DNA from: Chlorops oryzae | Taxonomy: Eukaryota > Arthropoda > Insecta > Diptera > Chloropidae | Direction: 5' to 3' | Length of the DNA stretch: 64,000 bases | Assembly: GCA_020466095.1 (NCBI GenBank) | Contig: CM035808.1 | Coordinates: forward strand, 13,699,663 to 13,763,662 | Shown: piece after piece, positions 34,540 through 45,970 of the stretch | Position numbering within the stretch: the stretch's first letter is position 1 | How the letters are laid out: every line of letters begins with the position of its first letter | The notes under the pieces: model-generated | Databases searched by the model: none | Told to the model about the DNA's origin: nothing | What the model saw: the letters and a program-made list of their open reading frames with translations, nothing else | Translations under genes and position numbers: made by a program

Positions 34540-36837
34540 TTTAATCTGACTGACTGACGTAGAATTAACCAGGTAATAATTAAGCAGTCTTTAGAAATTT
34601 TTTATTGATAAAATCAAGATATTTATTTCGTTTGAAAGGACACGATGGGCGACTAATCACAAGCGAACACGAGAAAATGGTAATAATATTTAATATTACA
34701 ATGCCTAAGGCTCTTCCCAAAGTATTTCTCTGCAGTCAAGTCTTACCCCGAAACTCTACCACAAACAATTTCTGCCTAGGCTCCTGCACTCGACTTTCTT
34801 TCTGTTTTGATAAGAGTATTTATTTCTTCTACCATATAAGGGGTCCATTTTAGGGTGCTCTTATTTTGTGATAGCTTTCAAGCTAGCACTCGACCTGTCC
34901 CTGGGACTGTCACTGTGTCTATAGTCCTACTGATCGTTATAGTGGGAAGATCAATTGTTTAACTTCACTTCGTTCAAAAACGTATCAATCCTACCAATTT
35001 GAGATTCACCAAAGTACTTACTTTTCACAAGCCATCCGATCAGATGCGAACATACACTCTGAAGGCACGTCCATTTCGTCCTATAACTCTTCCAATTTCG
35101 AAAGAAATTCTTTTGAAAAACGCTTGAAAATATCCTTATGAGAACACCTGAAATACCTTCTCAATGAAATTTATTATCTTCTTAAAGCGATCAACTAAGA
35201 AATAAAAATTTAGAATAAAAAGAAAGTTCAAGAATATAAAAGGTCGACAAAAACGTGGACAGATGCGCTCGAGAATTCCGCTGGAAAAGAACTTAATCAG
35301 CTTTCCGGAGAAAGTGTTGCAATTAAACGGCAAAAGACGTGCCTTGCATCGAGGGCAATAACTCTTAAGAAACAGCTTGCATAAGATATGCTAGCGCAGT
35401 CCTTTCAATGGAGTTTCAGTTTTTTTTAAGAACCTTCTGCCGACTCAGAAGCGGCGAAAGCTTCATCAAATCATATCAGACAGTCGACAGACGGACGACG
35501 GACGACGCACAGGGCACGAGCTGGAAGCAAAGAACACGAAATTCATCGCGTGCCATCACCATAAAAAGGAAAGAGCAAGCGAGGAGTGAAATGAAAACAA
35601 AACCAGAAACAAAAACAAAAACAAAAGAAATGATATGAAGTAAACTGATGCGAAGAAGTCGAAAAATTGCATACCCAAAAAGAGCTCATCAAAATTTTGG
35701 TGGGGGGGCAAGAGAACGAGAACGTGAAATATTCGGTACGGCTCGGCTCGGCTTGGATTGGCTTGGCACGGCAGTGACGGCGCATATGCCACATGCACGC
35801 TGCACCCTAAAGTGCAATAAAGCAAACAATTGCTTACAGGCAGTCAATTTGGCAGGCGAAGTACCTCAGCTGAAGAATACGCCACGAACGGACAACAACA
35901 AAAGCAACAAGAAAAGGTGAAGAATTGAGTGAAAGATTTTGATGTGTCTGACAGCGATTGTGTGCGAATGCCTGCTAAGGACATCAAAAGGAATCGAATT
36001 GCATGCTGCACCCAAACGACTAGCCTTTGCCAATTGATAAATTGCAACACATCAAACCGGATTGCCCTTTTTCTTTTCACCAAAAATATCCTTCTCGTAC
36101 CGATGTCAGTCCTCCGAATCCAAGCTAAAGTCAAAGCTATAAAGTTCCCCATGAAGTGCGCCTTGGTTAATGAGCAGCAGCGCAATCCCTCTGATTACAC
36201 TGCAATTACTTTTGATGTCATTTCGTTGTTATTCTGCACGAGTACAGTTATTTCAATTTTTGATTTAAGGTTCTTGATTGCACTCATCATCATCATTTGC
36301 ATTGCTCTTATCTTAACTTGCCAAAGAATTTGACAAAAAACAAAAACTACTTATTTAATTATCCAAAAATGAACAGTTGTGTCTTCGTGTTTTTTTTTTT
36401 TTTTTTTTCGTGGAGCTGGTGCACCTGTTGGATACTTCGATGGACTTTTGATTTATGAATTTTCAGGAAATAATTTCCTGCGATTGTGTTCAATAGCGTG
36501 GAAGTAAATGCATTACATCTGATAACAGTCCTTCAGATATTCTCAACATTCGGATTATAGTTCGTTGTTACTTTAAAAATATTCCATGAGGAACGGGCGT
36601 GGACCCAAGGCAGTGGCGTAACAACGTTCAAACAGATCCCAACAAGCAAAATAGAGAAACTGGACCAACCTTAAAGCCGTTCGACCTATTTTTGTTAAGT
36701 TTTTATTCGGGCCTAATTTTTGCCTAAAAAATGGCCTGACTTGAGAGTATGTGATTCGAGATCCAAATTACGTTACCAATCGACCTTTGCAAATCCCTCA
36801 AAGTAAATCCGACTTTTAAGAATATTTTCTCTTGGGC
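34540..36837. other. Stretch without a recognised gene
   Basis: Includes a CA/GA-rich leader-like region at 35460-35640 (AAACAAAAACAAAAACAAAAG) and a plus-strand frame at 35929-36333 whose product has no family signature. Poly(T) occurs at 36391-36409. A lone CAGTGGCGTAAC at 36610 resembles the hAT MITE end at 686 but lacks a partner. Confidence 0.4.
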
Positions 36838-37222
36838 AAGCTCCGATTTAGAGGGTGGTTACCCGTACAACTTCCCCCAGTGACACTTTAACTGATGGTC
36901 ATTTCTAATAGATATGCGAAAACCATGATACAAGAAAACAAGATAGCGCCACTTGAGAGCGGAAACGTCACAAACTCAAAATCGCGATTCGTTGTTGTTG
37001 TTTTCCATGTTAAACCGGCTTTTTACTTTTTTGAATAGCATGGGAAACAACAACAGTTTCTCGCTCAGTGACGTCACAAACTCAATTTTCGGCCTCAAAA
37101 TAGCGGTACTGAAGTGGCGCTATCTTGTTTTCTTGTATCATGGCGAAAACCATACCCCACTATTACCAAAATAGGGACGGCAAATATGATTATGAGGGCG
37201 GTTAAGAGCGGGATCGAGCACC
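36838..37222. repeat. Interrupted copy of the GGSCCCGAT dispersed repeat
   Basis: The left part holds CTCCGATTTAGAGGGTGG and an AATAGATATGCGAAAACC word. The right part resumes with GCGAAAACCATACCCCAC, AGGGACGGCAAATATGATT and GGGATCGAG. It is split by a MITE at 36925-37141. Confidence 0.6.
36925..37141. mobile_element. MITE, 217 bp, with 30-bp near-perfect inverted ends and a 9-bp duplication
   Basis: Starts ATGATACAAGAAAACAAGAT AGCGCCACTT and ends in the exact inverse. The direct duplication GCGAAAACC lies at 36916-36924 and 37143-37151. A second pair of inverted words inside (GTTGTTGTTTTCCATG / CATGGGAAACAACAAC, and GTCACAAACTCAA repeated directly) makes it strongly self-complementary. A 9-bp duplication points to a Mutator-like or related family; that is an inference. 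Confidence 0.85.
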
Positions 37223-37306
37223 GTTCTTGAGGACCTTTGATGGAACACACGAATAACCGGAAGTTAGGCCACTGAAGCAAGGAGTCAACATGCCTTTCCC
37301 CGCCTA

Positions 37307-37943
37307 CACTGAGAAAAAAATCAACCAGAAAACTGGTTAAATCAAAAGGAAAAACATACAAAACGGCTTCAACAAGGAATATTTTTAATTTTAACAATTT
37401 TTCTTGTTGAAAAAAATAAAGATTTTCCTTTTGAATCAACTATGTTTCAGGTTGAATTGAGATTATAATTTTCAAAAATGGATTTAAATTTAAATTGTTG
37501 AACCAACCACGGACATACTTGAAATGACAAGATATTATTTAAAAAAATTCCAAAAAAAATACCTATACAAGAAGAAATGTCAAAAAAATTTAATAAACGT
37601 TCAAAGCAAATGGCCATAGAGCACAGCACTCTGCTGAACATGACCCAAAAAATAGCCATCGGATGGACTTCATCGGATTTCGTCACTCCGTTTTGGTGAC
37701 TGCTTTCGCAATGCTTAAAAAGTTCTAAGATGAATACATATCTTATATGTCTTATTTTATAAAACAAATGAGAATTATACCGAACGAAAAGAAATATAAT
37801 TAAACATATTTCCTTTCAATTCAACCAAAAATGTTGTTGACTCAACCATTTTTCTTTTGAAATTTTTGTTCTGCTCGAAAATCAAAAGGACTGTGAATAA
37901 CAATGCGCCCTTTTAAAAAAATCATGGTCACGTTCGCTCAGTG
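37307..37943. mobile_element. CACTG-type element with internal word repeats, 637 bp
   Basis: Starts CACTGAGAAAAAAATCAACC and ends GGTCACGTTCGCTCAGTG, with TA at 37305-37306 and 37944-37945. The interior recurs in CAACC / GGTTG and TCAAAAGGAAAAA / TTTTCCTTTTGA words on both halves. The minus-strand frame at 37447-37767 has no family resemblance, so the element is probably non-autonomous. Confidence 0.65.
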
Positions 37944-37945
37944 TA

Positions 37946-40900
37946 AAAGAAGGATCAAAGCAAAAAAACAATAATCAAATATCTACGAATTTGACTTCCA
38001 TATAACGGAAACTATTTTAAGGCCTAATATTATATTACATATACAGTGAAAGCTCCCATAATCGGACATCGATATCCTTTTTTCATTGATTTCGACCTAC
38101 TTAAGTCAAAGCCTGGATCCGCTACTAGTGAGGAATAGTACGTATATCAACGTTTCGCCTTTTTCATCCCAAAAGTATGTATGTCGTCACTTGAATAATA
38201 TTTCAATCAACATACACATACGCAATGCTGGAAAATTTATTATTTATCAAATTCTTAAGTGACTTCTTAAATTCAATGGCCCGGATTTACTTCAACAACT
38301 TAGCTCATTCCTTTTTAGATAATCTTTTGCGTCACCAAAACTCCGATCCATCCTTAAAATAGAAAATGCTGCCATCCAAAAAATTGATATAACGAAAAAA
38401 TTGCGACTTAAGGGCCGAGCACGTGCTACATATAATGAAGTTACAACAGACTCAGCGCCGCGTCTTACGTGTTGCTTACGTTACGTTCTACGCACATTTC
38501 AATGTCAGGCAACCAAAAAAAAAAAAAAAAAAAAAAAAAAACCCAACGAAAACCAAAAGAAACAAACGTAAAAGAGGAATTCACTTATACAAAATCTCAG
38601 ATTTCGAACAATCCAATTTCATTGTCCCATGCAGGGATGTACGCAAATTCGGTCTAGAACGAATTAGAAAATTCGAGGGTTGAAGCATATGTTCCGCAAA
38701 AAGGAAGCACAGACTTTTACCTTAATAATAGATGATGGCGAAGTAAGCGGACGAACGAACAGCCGACAATGAAATAACGAGGATCATGGAATAAAAGCTA
38801 AAATTTGAATAAAACCTTCTCAAGGAATAGAGGTATGCACCAGTCGGCATCAGTCTCAAATTCAACAGATCCATACATGTGCTTAGGAAACGGAGGGTGT
38901 GCAAGAAGTATGGTACAGTAGCAAGAATGAAATAAAAGAAGAGAAAACCAAACAAGAAGGTGGAAGTTCGCAAACAGGACGCCCGTTTCTAATAACCAAC
39001 GACCAAAAATCTTTTATTAGACCGAAAGACTAAAGAAAAAAAGAATAAAAACCCGAATTGTGCGTTACGCATTCCTTCCTTGCATGCGTATTGGAGAGGG
39101 GGTTGAAAACAACAACACAAGGGCCGAACGTGAGCGCAGCGGCGGCGGTGGTAATTAACGAAAGAAAAGAAAAAAAAAAACATTCTACCGGGAAAACGTC
39201 AAAGGCAAGCAGCTGAAAAATTGGAAAATCTTTTGTTACTCGAGGAAAATGAGGGTTGCAAATGCTGAGAGTTACAGAGAATGAGAGAGGAAAATGCATA
39301 GCGAAAGGAAAATTTTTCAACGTTTTGTAGAGTTTTCCATTGTTTGTCTGTGTATGTACATATGCCGGGAAATAGTTGCCTTTTTTCTTGTGGGAAAACT
39401 CTACACGGCATTCTGGGAATGAGTGGTTTCTTTTCTTCTTTTGAGTGGTTTTTTTTTTTTTTTGTACTACAATAGAATGCGAAAGAGAACGCTTGCATGA
39501 GTGTAACTTGAAATCAATTTTTTCAATACTACTTATATTTAGTAAAAAGTTTATTTATTTTTATGTTTTTTTTTATTTTGCGGAACTTTTTAAAGTGAAA
39601 AGAACTAATGGAAATTGTTGGGAAAATGCATTTGATTTTCTACTTTCCTTGGAAACACGACGCCTTAAATCCACTCAAATATTTTCACATACGATATTAG
39701 TTTTCTGCGTATACGTGTGCGCGTATGTCACATGTGTACTCGCGCGCGCGTGTGTGTGCGTATTCCAAGCCGGGCCAGAGAGTGCAAAACAAAGAGAGTG
39801 AGAAAGTACTCAAATAATTTTACTACAGACATCATCTCAACGTCAACGTTTTATTCTTCGTGTGGCGTGAGTTGTTTTTTTTTTCCTTCTTTTGATTTGG
39901 TTCTAACTGTTGTTGTTGTTGTTTTTTCTTTTATTATCGTTGTTGCTGCCTTTCTTCACTCACGCACAATTTCACGCACATTTTCTCCAACGACGACGAC
40001 GACGACGACTCTCTCTCACCGGTTTATGAAATAGTCAAACCAAAAACAGCTAGGCAGCAGCATTTAGTAGCAGCGGCAGCAGCCACCATCTTGATTTTTT
40101 GATTTTTTCGAAATAAATACAAAGAAAACCAAGCAAAATTTATAAATACAAAAAAAATACGATACCTATCTCAAAAATATAATTCAATTATATTAAAGAA
40201 GAAGATTGATTCTCTATCAATAAAAAGAAAAATAAGTAAATTTATAAGTATAAATAAAAAAAAAAGTGAGTGTAAATATTGAAGGAAATTTTTTTCCCCG
40301 ATAACGCCATTTTCCCCAGCGACCAAAATATTTTTCGCAGTGTAAAACCACAAATTCAAAAAACAAAAATTAATAAAAAAACACACCAAAATTTGCAATT
40401 TTTCTAAAAGTGTAGCGTGTTCCTTAATCGAAGAGCCCACCTGAAAGCATTAACCTGACTTCAGTCATCATCAGTTCAGAAAGTACTTAGTAAAAAATAA
40501 TAAAATACATACTTACTTAAAATAAAAAGATAATAAGTATAAAAGCATACCTTTCGGAAATAGACAAAATTATTTTTTAATTCTATCCAGAAATCGTGAC
40601 TTATCATAGCATCCCCTTAATTCTCGTTCCACTCAAAAGAAAAGCAGCCATTTTATTAATCCACAACAACAAAACAGTGGCACTGTCGTTTGCTCCTCCG
40701 ACGTCATTATTCCCTTCAGAAAAGCAGTAAAAATTTAAAAAAAAAAAAATCAATTTCCTCCCTCACAACATAACCGCGTCCAATCTACAAAAACGAAAAT
40801 CAATAATACTCAATTCGTTTTTGATACAATTTCCAAATTTTCCACTCCATTCAATCTTATTGGAATCTATTTACTTTTAATATACAAGCTACATACATAT

Positions 40901-41025
40901 ATAGGTACATTGTATTAAAAAAAAAAAAAAAAGAATCCTTTCGTTGCCGTTTGGGGTTTATTCGCGTGCAAGTGTGGTGAATTAGTCGAACCTATTTCCT
41001 CGAAATTTAAGCGGTTTTGCAAATT
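37946..41025. other. Upstream and leader region of the exon at 41026; no other gene recognised
   Basis: Contains an isolated pogo-like end (TACAGTGAAAGCTCCCATAA at 38042), poly(A) at 38515-38541, (GT)n around 39750 and a (GAC)n tract at 39992-40012. The part from about 39840 on is rich in CAG, CAA and GTTGTT words, like long fly 5' leaders. It probably includes the promoter and 5' UTR of the exon at 41026, but no transcription start can be fixed by eye. Confidence 0.4.
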
Positions 41026-41186
41026 ATGCCCACCAATTTTTTTGTGAACAACGCCAGCAACAGTAGCAACAACAATAGTAACAACAACAATAACGACAAC
41101 AATCAACAGGAAACGGAAATTGCCCACGAAAACGGTTTAGCGACGATCGCCAGAAACACTAACGGTTTCAATTCCTTCAATCAAAG
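41026..41186 (+). CDS. Asn-rich first coding exon of an unidentified gene
   Basis: ATG at 41026 follows an in-frame TAA at 41008-41010. The frame runs 53 codons plus two bases to CAAAG|GTGAGT, a strong donor at 41187. The peptide begins MPTNFFVNNASNSSNNNSN, continues in a poly-Asn tract and ends ATIARNTNGFNSFNQ. Homopolymeric Asn tracts near the start are common in fly neural and regulatory proteins, but I cannot name the gene. No downstream exon in the right phase was identified, so the next 20 kb may be a first intron filled with transposons. Evidence is the in-frame stop, codon content and donor together. Confidence 0.6.
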
Positions 41187-41442
41187 GTGAGTAAGGGCTT
41201 CGAGAAAATTTTTTCATTTCATTAATTCTATAAAAGAAAAAAGAATTTTTGTTGTTGTTGTTTATATTAAAAGAATGTCCTTAAGGTGGTGAAAAGACCC
41301 TCTGCAGGTCCATCTTCGTTTTTTTTTTTTTAGAGATCGATTTCTTTATATTCTTGAGCCATAAGTATTAAAAGCGGTGGAATGAATCGGAAAAGGGATA
41401 CCACCTTGGATTCAACTTAGTCATTTATTGGAAGGTTTAAAG

Positions 41443-41606
41443 CAGGCCCCGATTTAGGGGTTGGCAAGCCGGGCACATGCCCAGAGCGGCAATGTTAGGG
41501 CGGCAATTTCTCGTAGATATGCGAAAACCCTACCCCATTAGTGCCTTCATTGGGTCGGAAAATATAATTTTTGCCCAGAGTGGTAAAAAAGCTGGATCGG
41601 GTCATG
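41443..41606. repeat. Copy of the CAGGCCCCGAT...GGATCGGGTCATG dispersed repeat
   Basis: The best-preserved uninterrupted copy. It starts CAGGCCCCGATTTAGGGGTT, contains CCCAGAGCGGCAATGTTAGG, AGATATGCGAAAACCC and TTTTTGCCCAGAGTGG, and ends GCTGGATCGGGTCATG. Flanks GTTTAAAG and CTTTTAAG hint at an imperfect 8-bp duplication. Confidence 0.75.
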
Positions 41607-42605
41607 CTTTTAAGATAAAAAGGTTCCTATAGTTTCTGCAAAATTCAAAAGAGATCTCCGCGGAAATCCCAACAAAGTGGGTCCGTCTTCTGAATAAAGT
41701 CCCTTTCAGCTCGATAAAACTCCCAACCAACTAAAGTATGAATCTCTATCTATTGTTGGAAATTATGATTAATAAATAATATTTATAAAGGTTATCTTTT
41801 CCTCCAATAATAACTCTATCTTTCATATATCCTCATTGAATAAAAAATAAAAAGAGACACATCGGTTGATAGCCCTTATCCAGAATAGATTGCTCTTTAG
41901 AAATGATGAAGATCCTATGATTATATCGAACCATAACCGCCAAATTGACGTAAGTGACATTTTTTCCGAAATTAAGTTTTTGATGAAAATATGCTCTACA
42001 GCCTGAAACTCATCACCTAGTAAAATATAACGACGATAAACTCAATATTAACGGAGATATTGCACTATACATTTTATCATTTGTATGCCAGTCAATGCAA
42101 ACGAGATCAGAAAAAACGCTCCTGTAAAATTTGATTTTTGTCGCTTATGTCAATTTGGCGGTTAAGGCTCGATATGTGGCAATATGGAGGAGTGGCTTAA
42201 GTCGATAATTCTTGTTTTGAGATATTCGAATTTTTCTATTAAGGCGCTTTAGTGCTTGTCTTAATTAAGACAACACCCGAGCCGGAGCATACACTGAACT
42301 ATCAACGTTTGTTTTTTCAATATTAAGATCCCGTTATAAGGACATAAAACTATTTACATATGAGTGCAAAAGCCTATTGCCTAAGTAACGTTCCTTCAAG
42401 AAATTCCCAGGCAACCAAAATAGTCCACACGGAGCTCCTAAATATTCCTCTTTCGGAGTGCAAATGCTCATTCCGATACACGTTCCGATAGGAGCTCTAA
42501 ATGGCCAGTTTTTCGAAAGAAAAGACCACGGAGCCCGATATGGAAGAAGAGTAATTTTTGGGGGTCTCAAAATTTATCTTTCATGATTGATAGAATGCTC
42601 CTTAA
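41607..42605. other. Stretch without a recognised gene
   Basis: AT-rich. If the exon at 41026 is real this is intronic. A minus-strand frame at 42334-42570 shows no family resemblance. Confidence 0.4.
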
Positions 42606-43435
42606 TGCTAGGATTAGACGATTGACGAAAAAGCGTAAATCTTGCGTCAATAGATTTACGTCCGGTTGACGTTTTTTTATCGCAATCATAAATAGATTTC
42701 CCCCTATTTACACGATTGACCAAAAAGCGTCAATTTTAACAACGTCAACCAAAATTTCGATTGACATAATTTTAAAAAAAAAGGTAAATCGTCAATTGTA
42801 CAATCGAACCGTTTACACGATTGTTGTATTTTAGATCAATCGAGGTAGTCATTAGTTGACGGTAATTTTCAATGTTGAAAAAATTCGATGAATTGTGGAA
42901 TCTTCCGGCATCGGCGCTGTAGATGGGAAACATATTGTTATGAGAGCACCACCAAACTCTGGAAGCACCTACTACAACTACAAAGAACAACTACTTTGAA
43001 GTTTCCAAACTCAAATTCGACACAGAGACTGTGTTGTGCACTGATTCTCCCTTAGTCATGAATTGCATTTCTGACCAATAGGGCCAATTCGGAAGTTCAG
43101 TTTTCGCGGCTTGGCCAGATTTGGTTTCAAAAATGAAAATTATTTTTAAAAGTTCAATATTTTTTTTCAAAATTGACGACTGTGGTTGACGCTTGAGACG
43201 TCAACCACTGGTTGACTGAAATGAGCTATGAATTCGAAATTATGTGTCGAAAGTTGCGTTTACACGATTGATCCTTTTGCGTAAATTTTTATTGACGAAA
43301 ATTTAGAGCAATCTAGGGACAACCAGATTGGAGTAGTTTGACGCAAATAAAATTGTGCCATTACACGATTGATGTAGATTGAACATGAAAAAATCGTAAA
43401 TATTGACGTAAATCGTCAATCGTCTAATCCTAGCA
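42606..43435 (+). mobile_element. PIF/Harbinger-type relic, 830 bp
   Basis: The ends TGCTAGGATTAGACGATTGA and its inverse form terminal repeats of more than 20 bp, flanked by TAA at 42603-42605 and 43436-43438. That is the 3-bp TWA duplication of Harbinger elements. Inside, a plus-strand frame at 42895-42999 reads [19 protein letters not shown] followed by YYNYK. This matches the segment around the first catalytic Asp of Harbinger DDE nucleases. Only this piece of the transposase is left, and a shifted frame precedes it. Subterminal ACACGATTGA words recur several times (42711, 42823, 43263, 43363) and may be transposase binding sites. Confidence 0.85.
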
Positions 43436-43808
43436 TAAGAGTCTGTTTCGACTATCTTTCAGATATGAATTTTTTTTAAATGTCTCGTTTGGTCTCTCTA
43501 AATGCTCCTAGGCTATGTTTTTTTTTTTTGGTTTTTGAGGCCTTGGCAAAAGCACTACTTCGAAGAGCCCTTTTACACTCCTATTCGGAGCACTCCGAAA
43601 ACACTTCTTCAGAGGGCTTTAAAAGGAGTCCTTTTCCACGCTTTTACGGAGCGCTCCGTATACGGTTCGCCGGGTACTTGTTTGGCCTATCGATGTTTAA
43701 AACTGTTTTTTGAAAAAGGCAAAATGGCGTAACATCTGTGTGTGCGAACGTGTAATAACCCTAAGTTAGTTAGGTCGTTTTTTCTCTACCGTAATGTATA
43801 GACTGTTC

Positions 43809-44854
43809 TTGTTCTTGGGGCCTCATATATCGATTGAGGGTTTTTGCTGCGCTCACACTTCAATTTCAGTTTGGAAAAATTCTATTTTGAACTACATATC
43901 AAGTCCTCTGATGCAAGTATACTTAAATTTTTGATTTTCATTGCGTTTTCCGGTAAATTTTAGGTCTTTCATCTCTCTTCCTTCTGTTTTTTTTTTTTTG
44001 GTCAGAGATCAATCACGAAGGGCAAAGCCCTAAGGATCTTCATGGTGTAACAACCGAATATCCCTATCGAAGGCAATGATATAATACTGCACTTGCTTCT
44101 ACATTGGGTATAATCTTAACTTGGGACTTTACAGCCGCCAGTTGTCATCCTAGTGAGCAAAATACCAGCGTTGTACAATTCTCAGGGTTCTCAACTAGCC
44201 AAGGACTGACCAATTTACCAAGGATTTTTGTTTTCAATTTCATTTTAAATCTATTTGCATGTGAAAGAAGTCTTTAGTCCTTAAAAAAAGTTGCCTCGTT
44301 TTCTATAAAATCACTTTTGAATTCATTTATTTCTTTCCTTTTCACGTATGGACACTCTATGATACTCAACATATTTGGAAAGAAAAAAGGAGCTACCATA
44401 AATCAAATTCATCTTCCCATAGAAACGACCTAGCTAACCGAATTTTGTCCAAACAAAAGATTTCAAATAATTTTTGCAATTCAATTCCTAAGGAAAAAAT
44501 GTTCGCGCCAAAAAAGGAAATAGTTCAAAGCTTTTGCTACGCATGTCCTTAAGCATGAAACCCATTGAGTCAAAGGTTAACCAGTTCATTCAAGTCCCAT
44601 TTCCAAACCCGGTCTTGGCAGACATGGGAACGGCCTATTGTCTAAGACGACAATAGACCGACGTCAAGAAGAAAAGATAAGCAAGCAGACACGCAAGGAT
44701 CAATGACGGGATGGAGTCCAAAGGAGTTGACTAGCTCAAAAGGGTTCCCGCGATATTTACGCAGCGCCGCGGCCGCCCTGAGAGTAGTTCGCTTGAAATT
44801 CGCACTCGAAACTGGAACGTTTGAGTATGCCAGAATGGCTGAATGGATGAATGG
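43809..44854. repeat. Tandem duplication, unit 1 (uninterrupted)
   Basis: A 1,046-bp unit starting TTGTTCTTGGGGCCTCATAT and ending GCTGAATGGATGAATGG is followed at once by a second unit. The short frames shared by both units (for example 44703 onward) carry no recognised domain. The word GAACTACATATCAAG at about 43900 is the intact site that is interrupted in unit 2. Confidence 0.92.
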
Positions 44855-44941
44855 TTGTTCTTGGGGCCTCATATATCGATTGAGGGTTTTTGCTGCGCTC
44901 ACACTTCAATTTCAGTTTGGAAAAAAAACTATTTTGAACTA

Positions 44942-45970
44942 CACTCAAAATAAAAACTGCGTAAATATAACGAAAACTTGCGTACATTGTACGAAATTTT
45001 TCGTTATTTTCAACCACGAAATGCTTCGTATATTGTACGAACAGTTTTCGTACATACTACGAAAATATGAGACATGAGAAAATTTGTATATTGTACGAAT
45101 GCCTTCGTAGTATTTACTAATGAGTTTCGTACATAAAAGAAATATTTTGGTTTTCGTTTACGAAATTTTCGTATATTGTACGAATGCATTCGTAGTATTT
45201 ACTAATGAGTTTCGTACATAAAAGAAATATTTTGTTTTTCGTTTACGAAATTTTCGTATATTGTACGAATGCATTCGTAGTATTTACTAATGAGTTTCGT
45301 ACATAAAAGAAATACTTTGTTTTTCGTTTACGAAATTTTCGTACTAAGTACGAACGCATTCGTATTAGTTACAAAAGTAATTTCGTTATATATACGAATC
45401 TATCGCAAATTGCACGAATCTTTCTATTTGTTCTACACTGCAAAAAGAAATTGAGTTCAAATTGTTATTTTTATGTTTAATGTAATTATGAAATACTTTA
45501 TTTAAGAAAGAAGAATTTGTTTTAAACATAGTTTTTTCGTTTTTCGATTGTTTTGCATATGATTGCAATAGCTATATTATCATTTTAAACATCGCTGCAA
45601 ATGTGGGTATATTATGGAACACATCATAACAATTTAATATTAACAATAAAAAAGAAGAAAATATTAATTTTAGTATTAAATAAAATTAATTTAAGAAAAG
45701 CTAGATTTAGGCATTGAAAAGAATTTTGACTCTGACTTAACCCTTTCACTACCATTCGTACAATGAACGAAAAAACTGCCCCATTTTACCTTACGAAAGC
45801 ACTTTCGTTTACTTTACGAAGTGATTCGTAGAAACAGATTTTTTATGGTAATTTTTTGTCAGGAAAAATTCGTATTATGAACGAAAATTTCGTACATTGA
45901 ACGAAAATCTTTTCATAAACCAAACTACGAAAAGTTTTTCGTAGTTTTTTACTAAAATTTATTTTCGGTG
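44942..45970. mobile_element. CACTC/CACTG-type element with TTCGTAC/GTACGAA word array, 1,029 bp
   Basis: Starts CACTCAAAATAAAAACTGCG and ends TTTATTTTCGGTG, an inverted repeat of about 13 bp with two mismatches. Unit 1 of the surrounding tandem duplication supplies the empty site: GAACTACATATCAAG has become GAACTA-element-TACATATCAAG, so the duplication is TA. The interior is packed with TTCGTA/TACGAA words on both sides and an 85-bp tandem repeat. No transposase frame is present. Confidence 0.85.
45077..45400. repeat. 85-bp tandem repeat, about 3.7 copies
   Basis: Successive units begin near 45086, 45171 and 45256 with GTATATTGTACGAATGC, continue with TTCGTAGTATTTACTAATGA and GTTTCGTACATAAAAGAAAT, and a fourth decays after 45341. 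It lies within the CACTC-type element. Confidence 0.92.

Noticed and set aside
35929..36333. 134-codon plus-strand frame
   Set aside because: No recognised domain, no splice sites, and the hydrophobic end comes from an ATC/ATT-rich stretch.
36610..36622. A second copy of the hAT MITE found at 686
   Set aside because: Only the first 11-12 bases match; no right end or duplication.
45060..45400. CRISPR-like array
   Set aside because: The 85-bp units are head-to-tail without unique spacers and lie inside a transposon of a eukaryotic genome.
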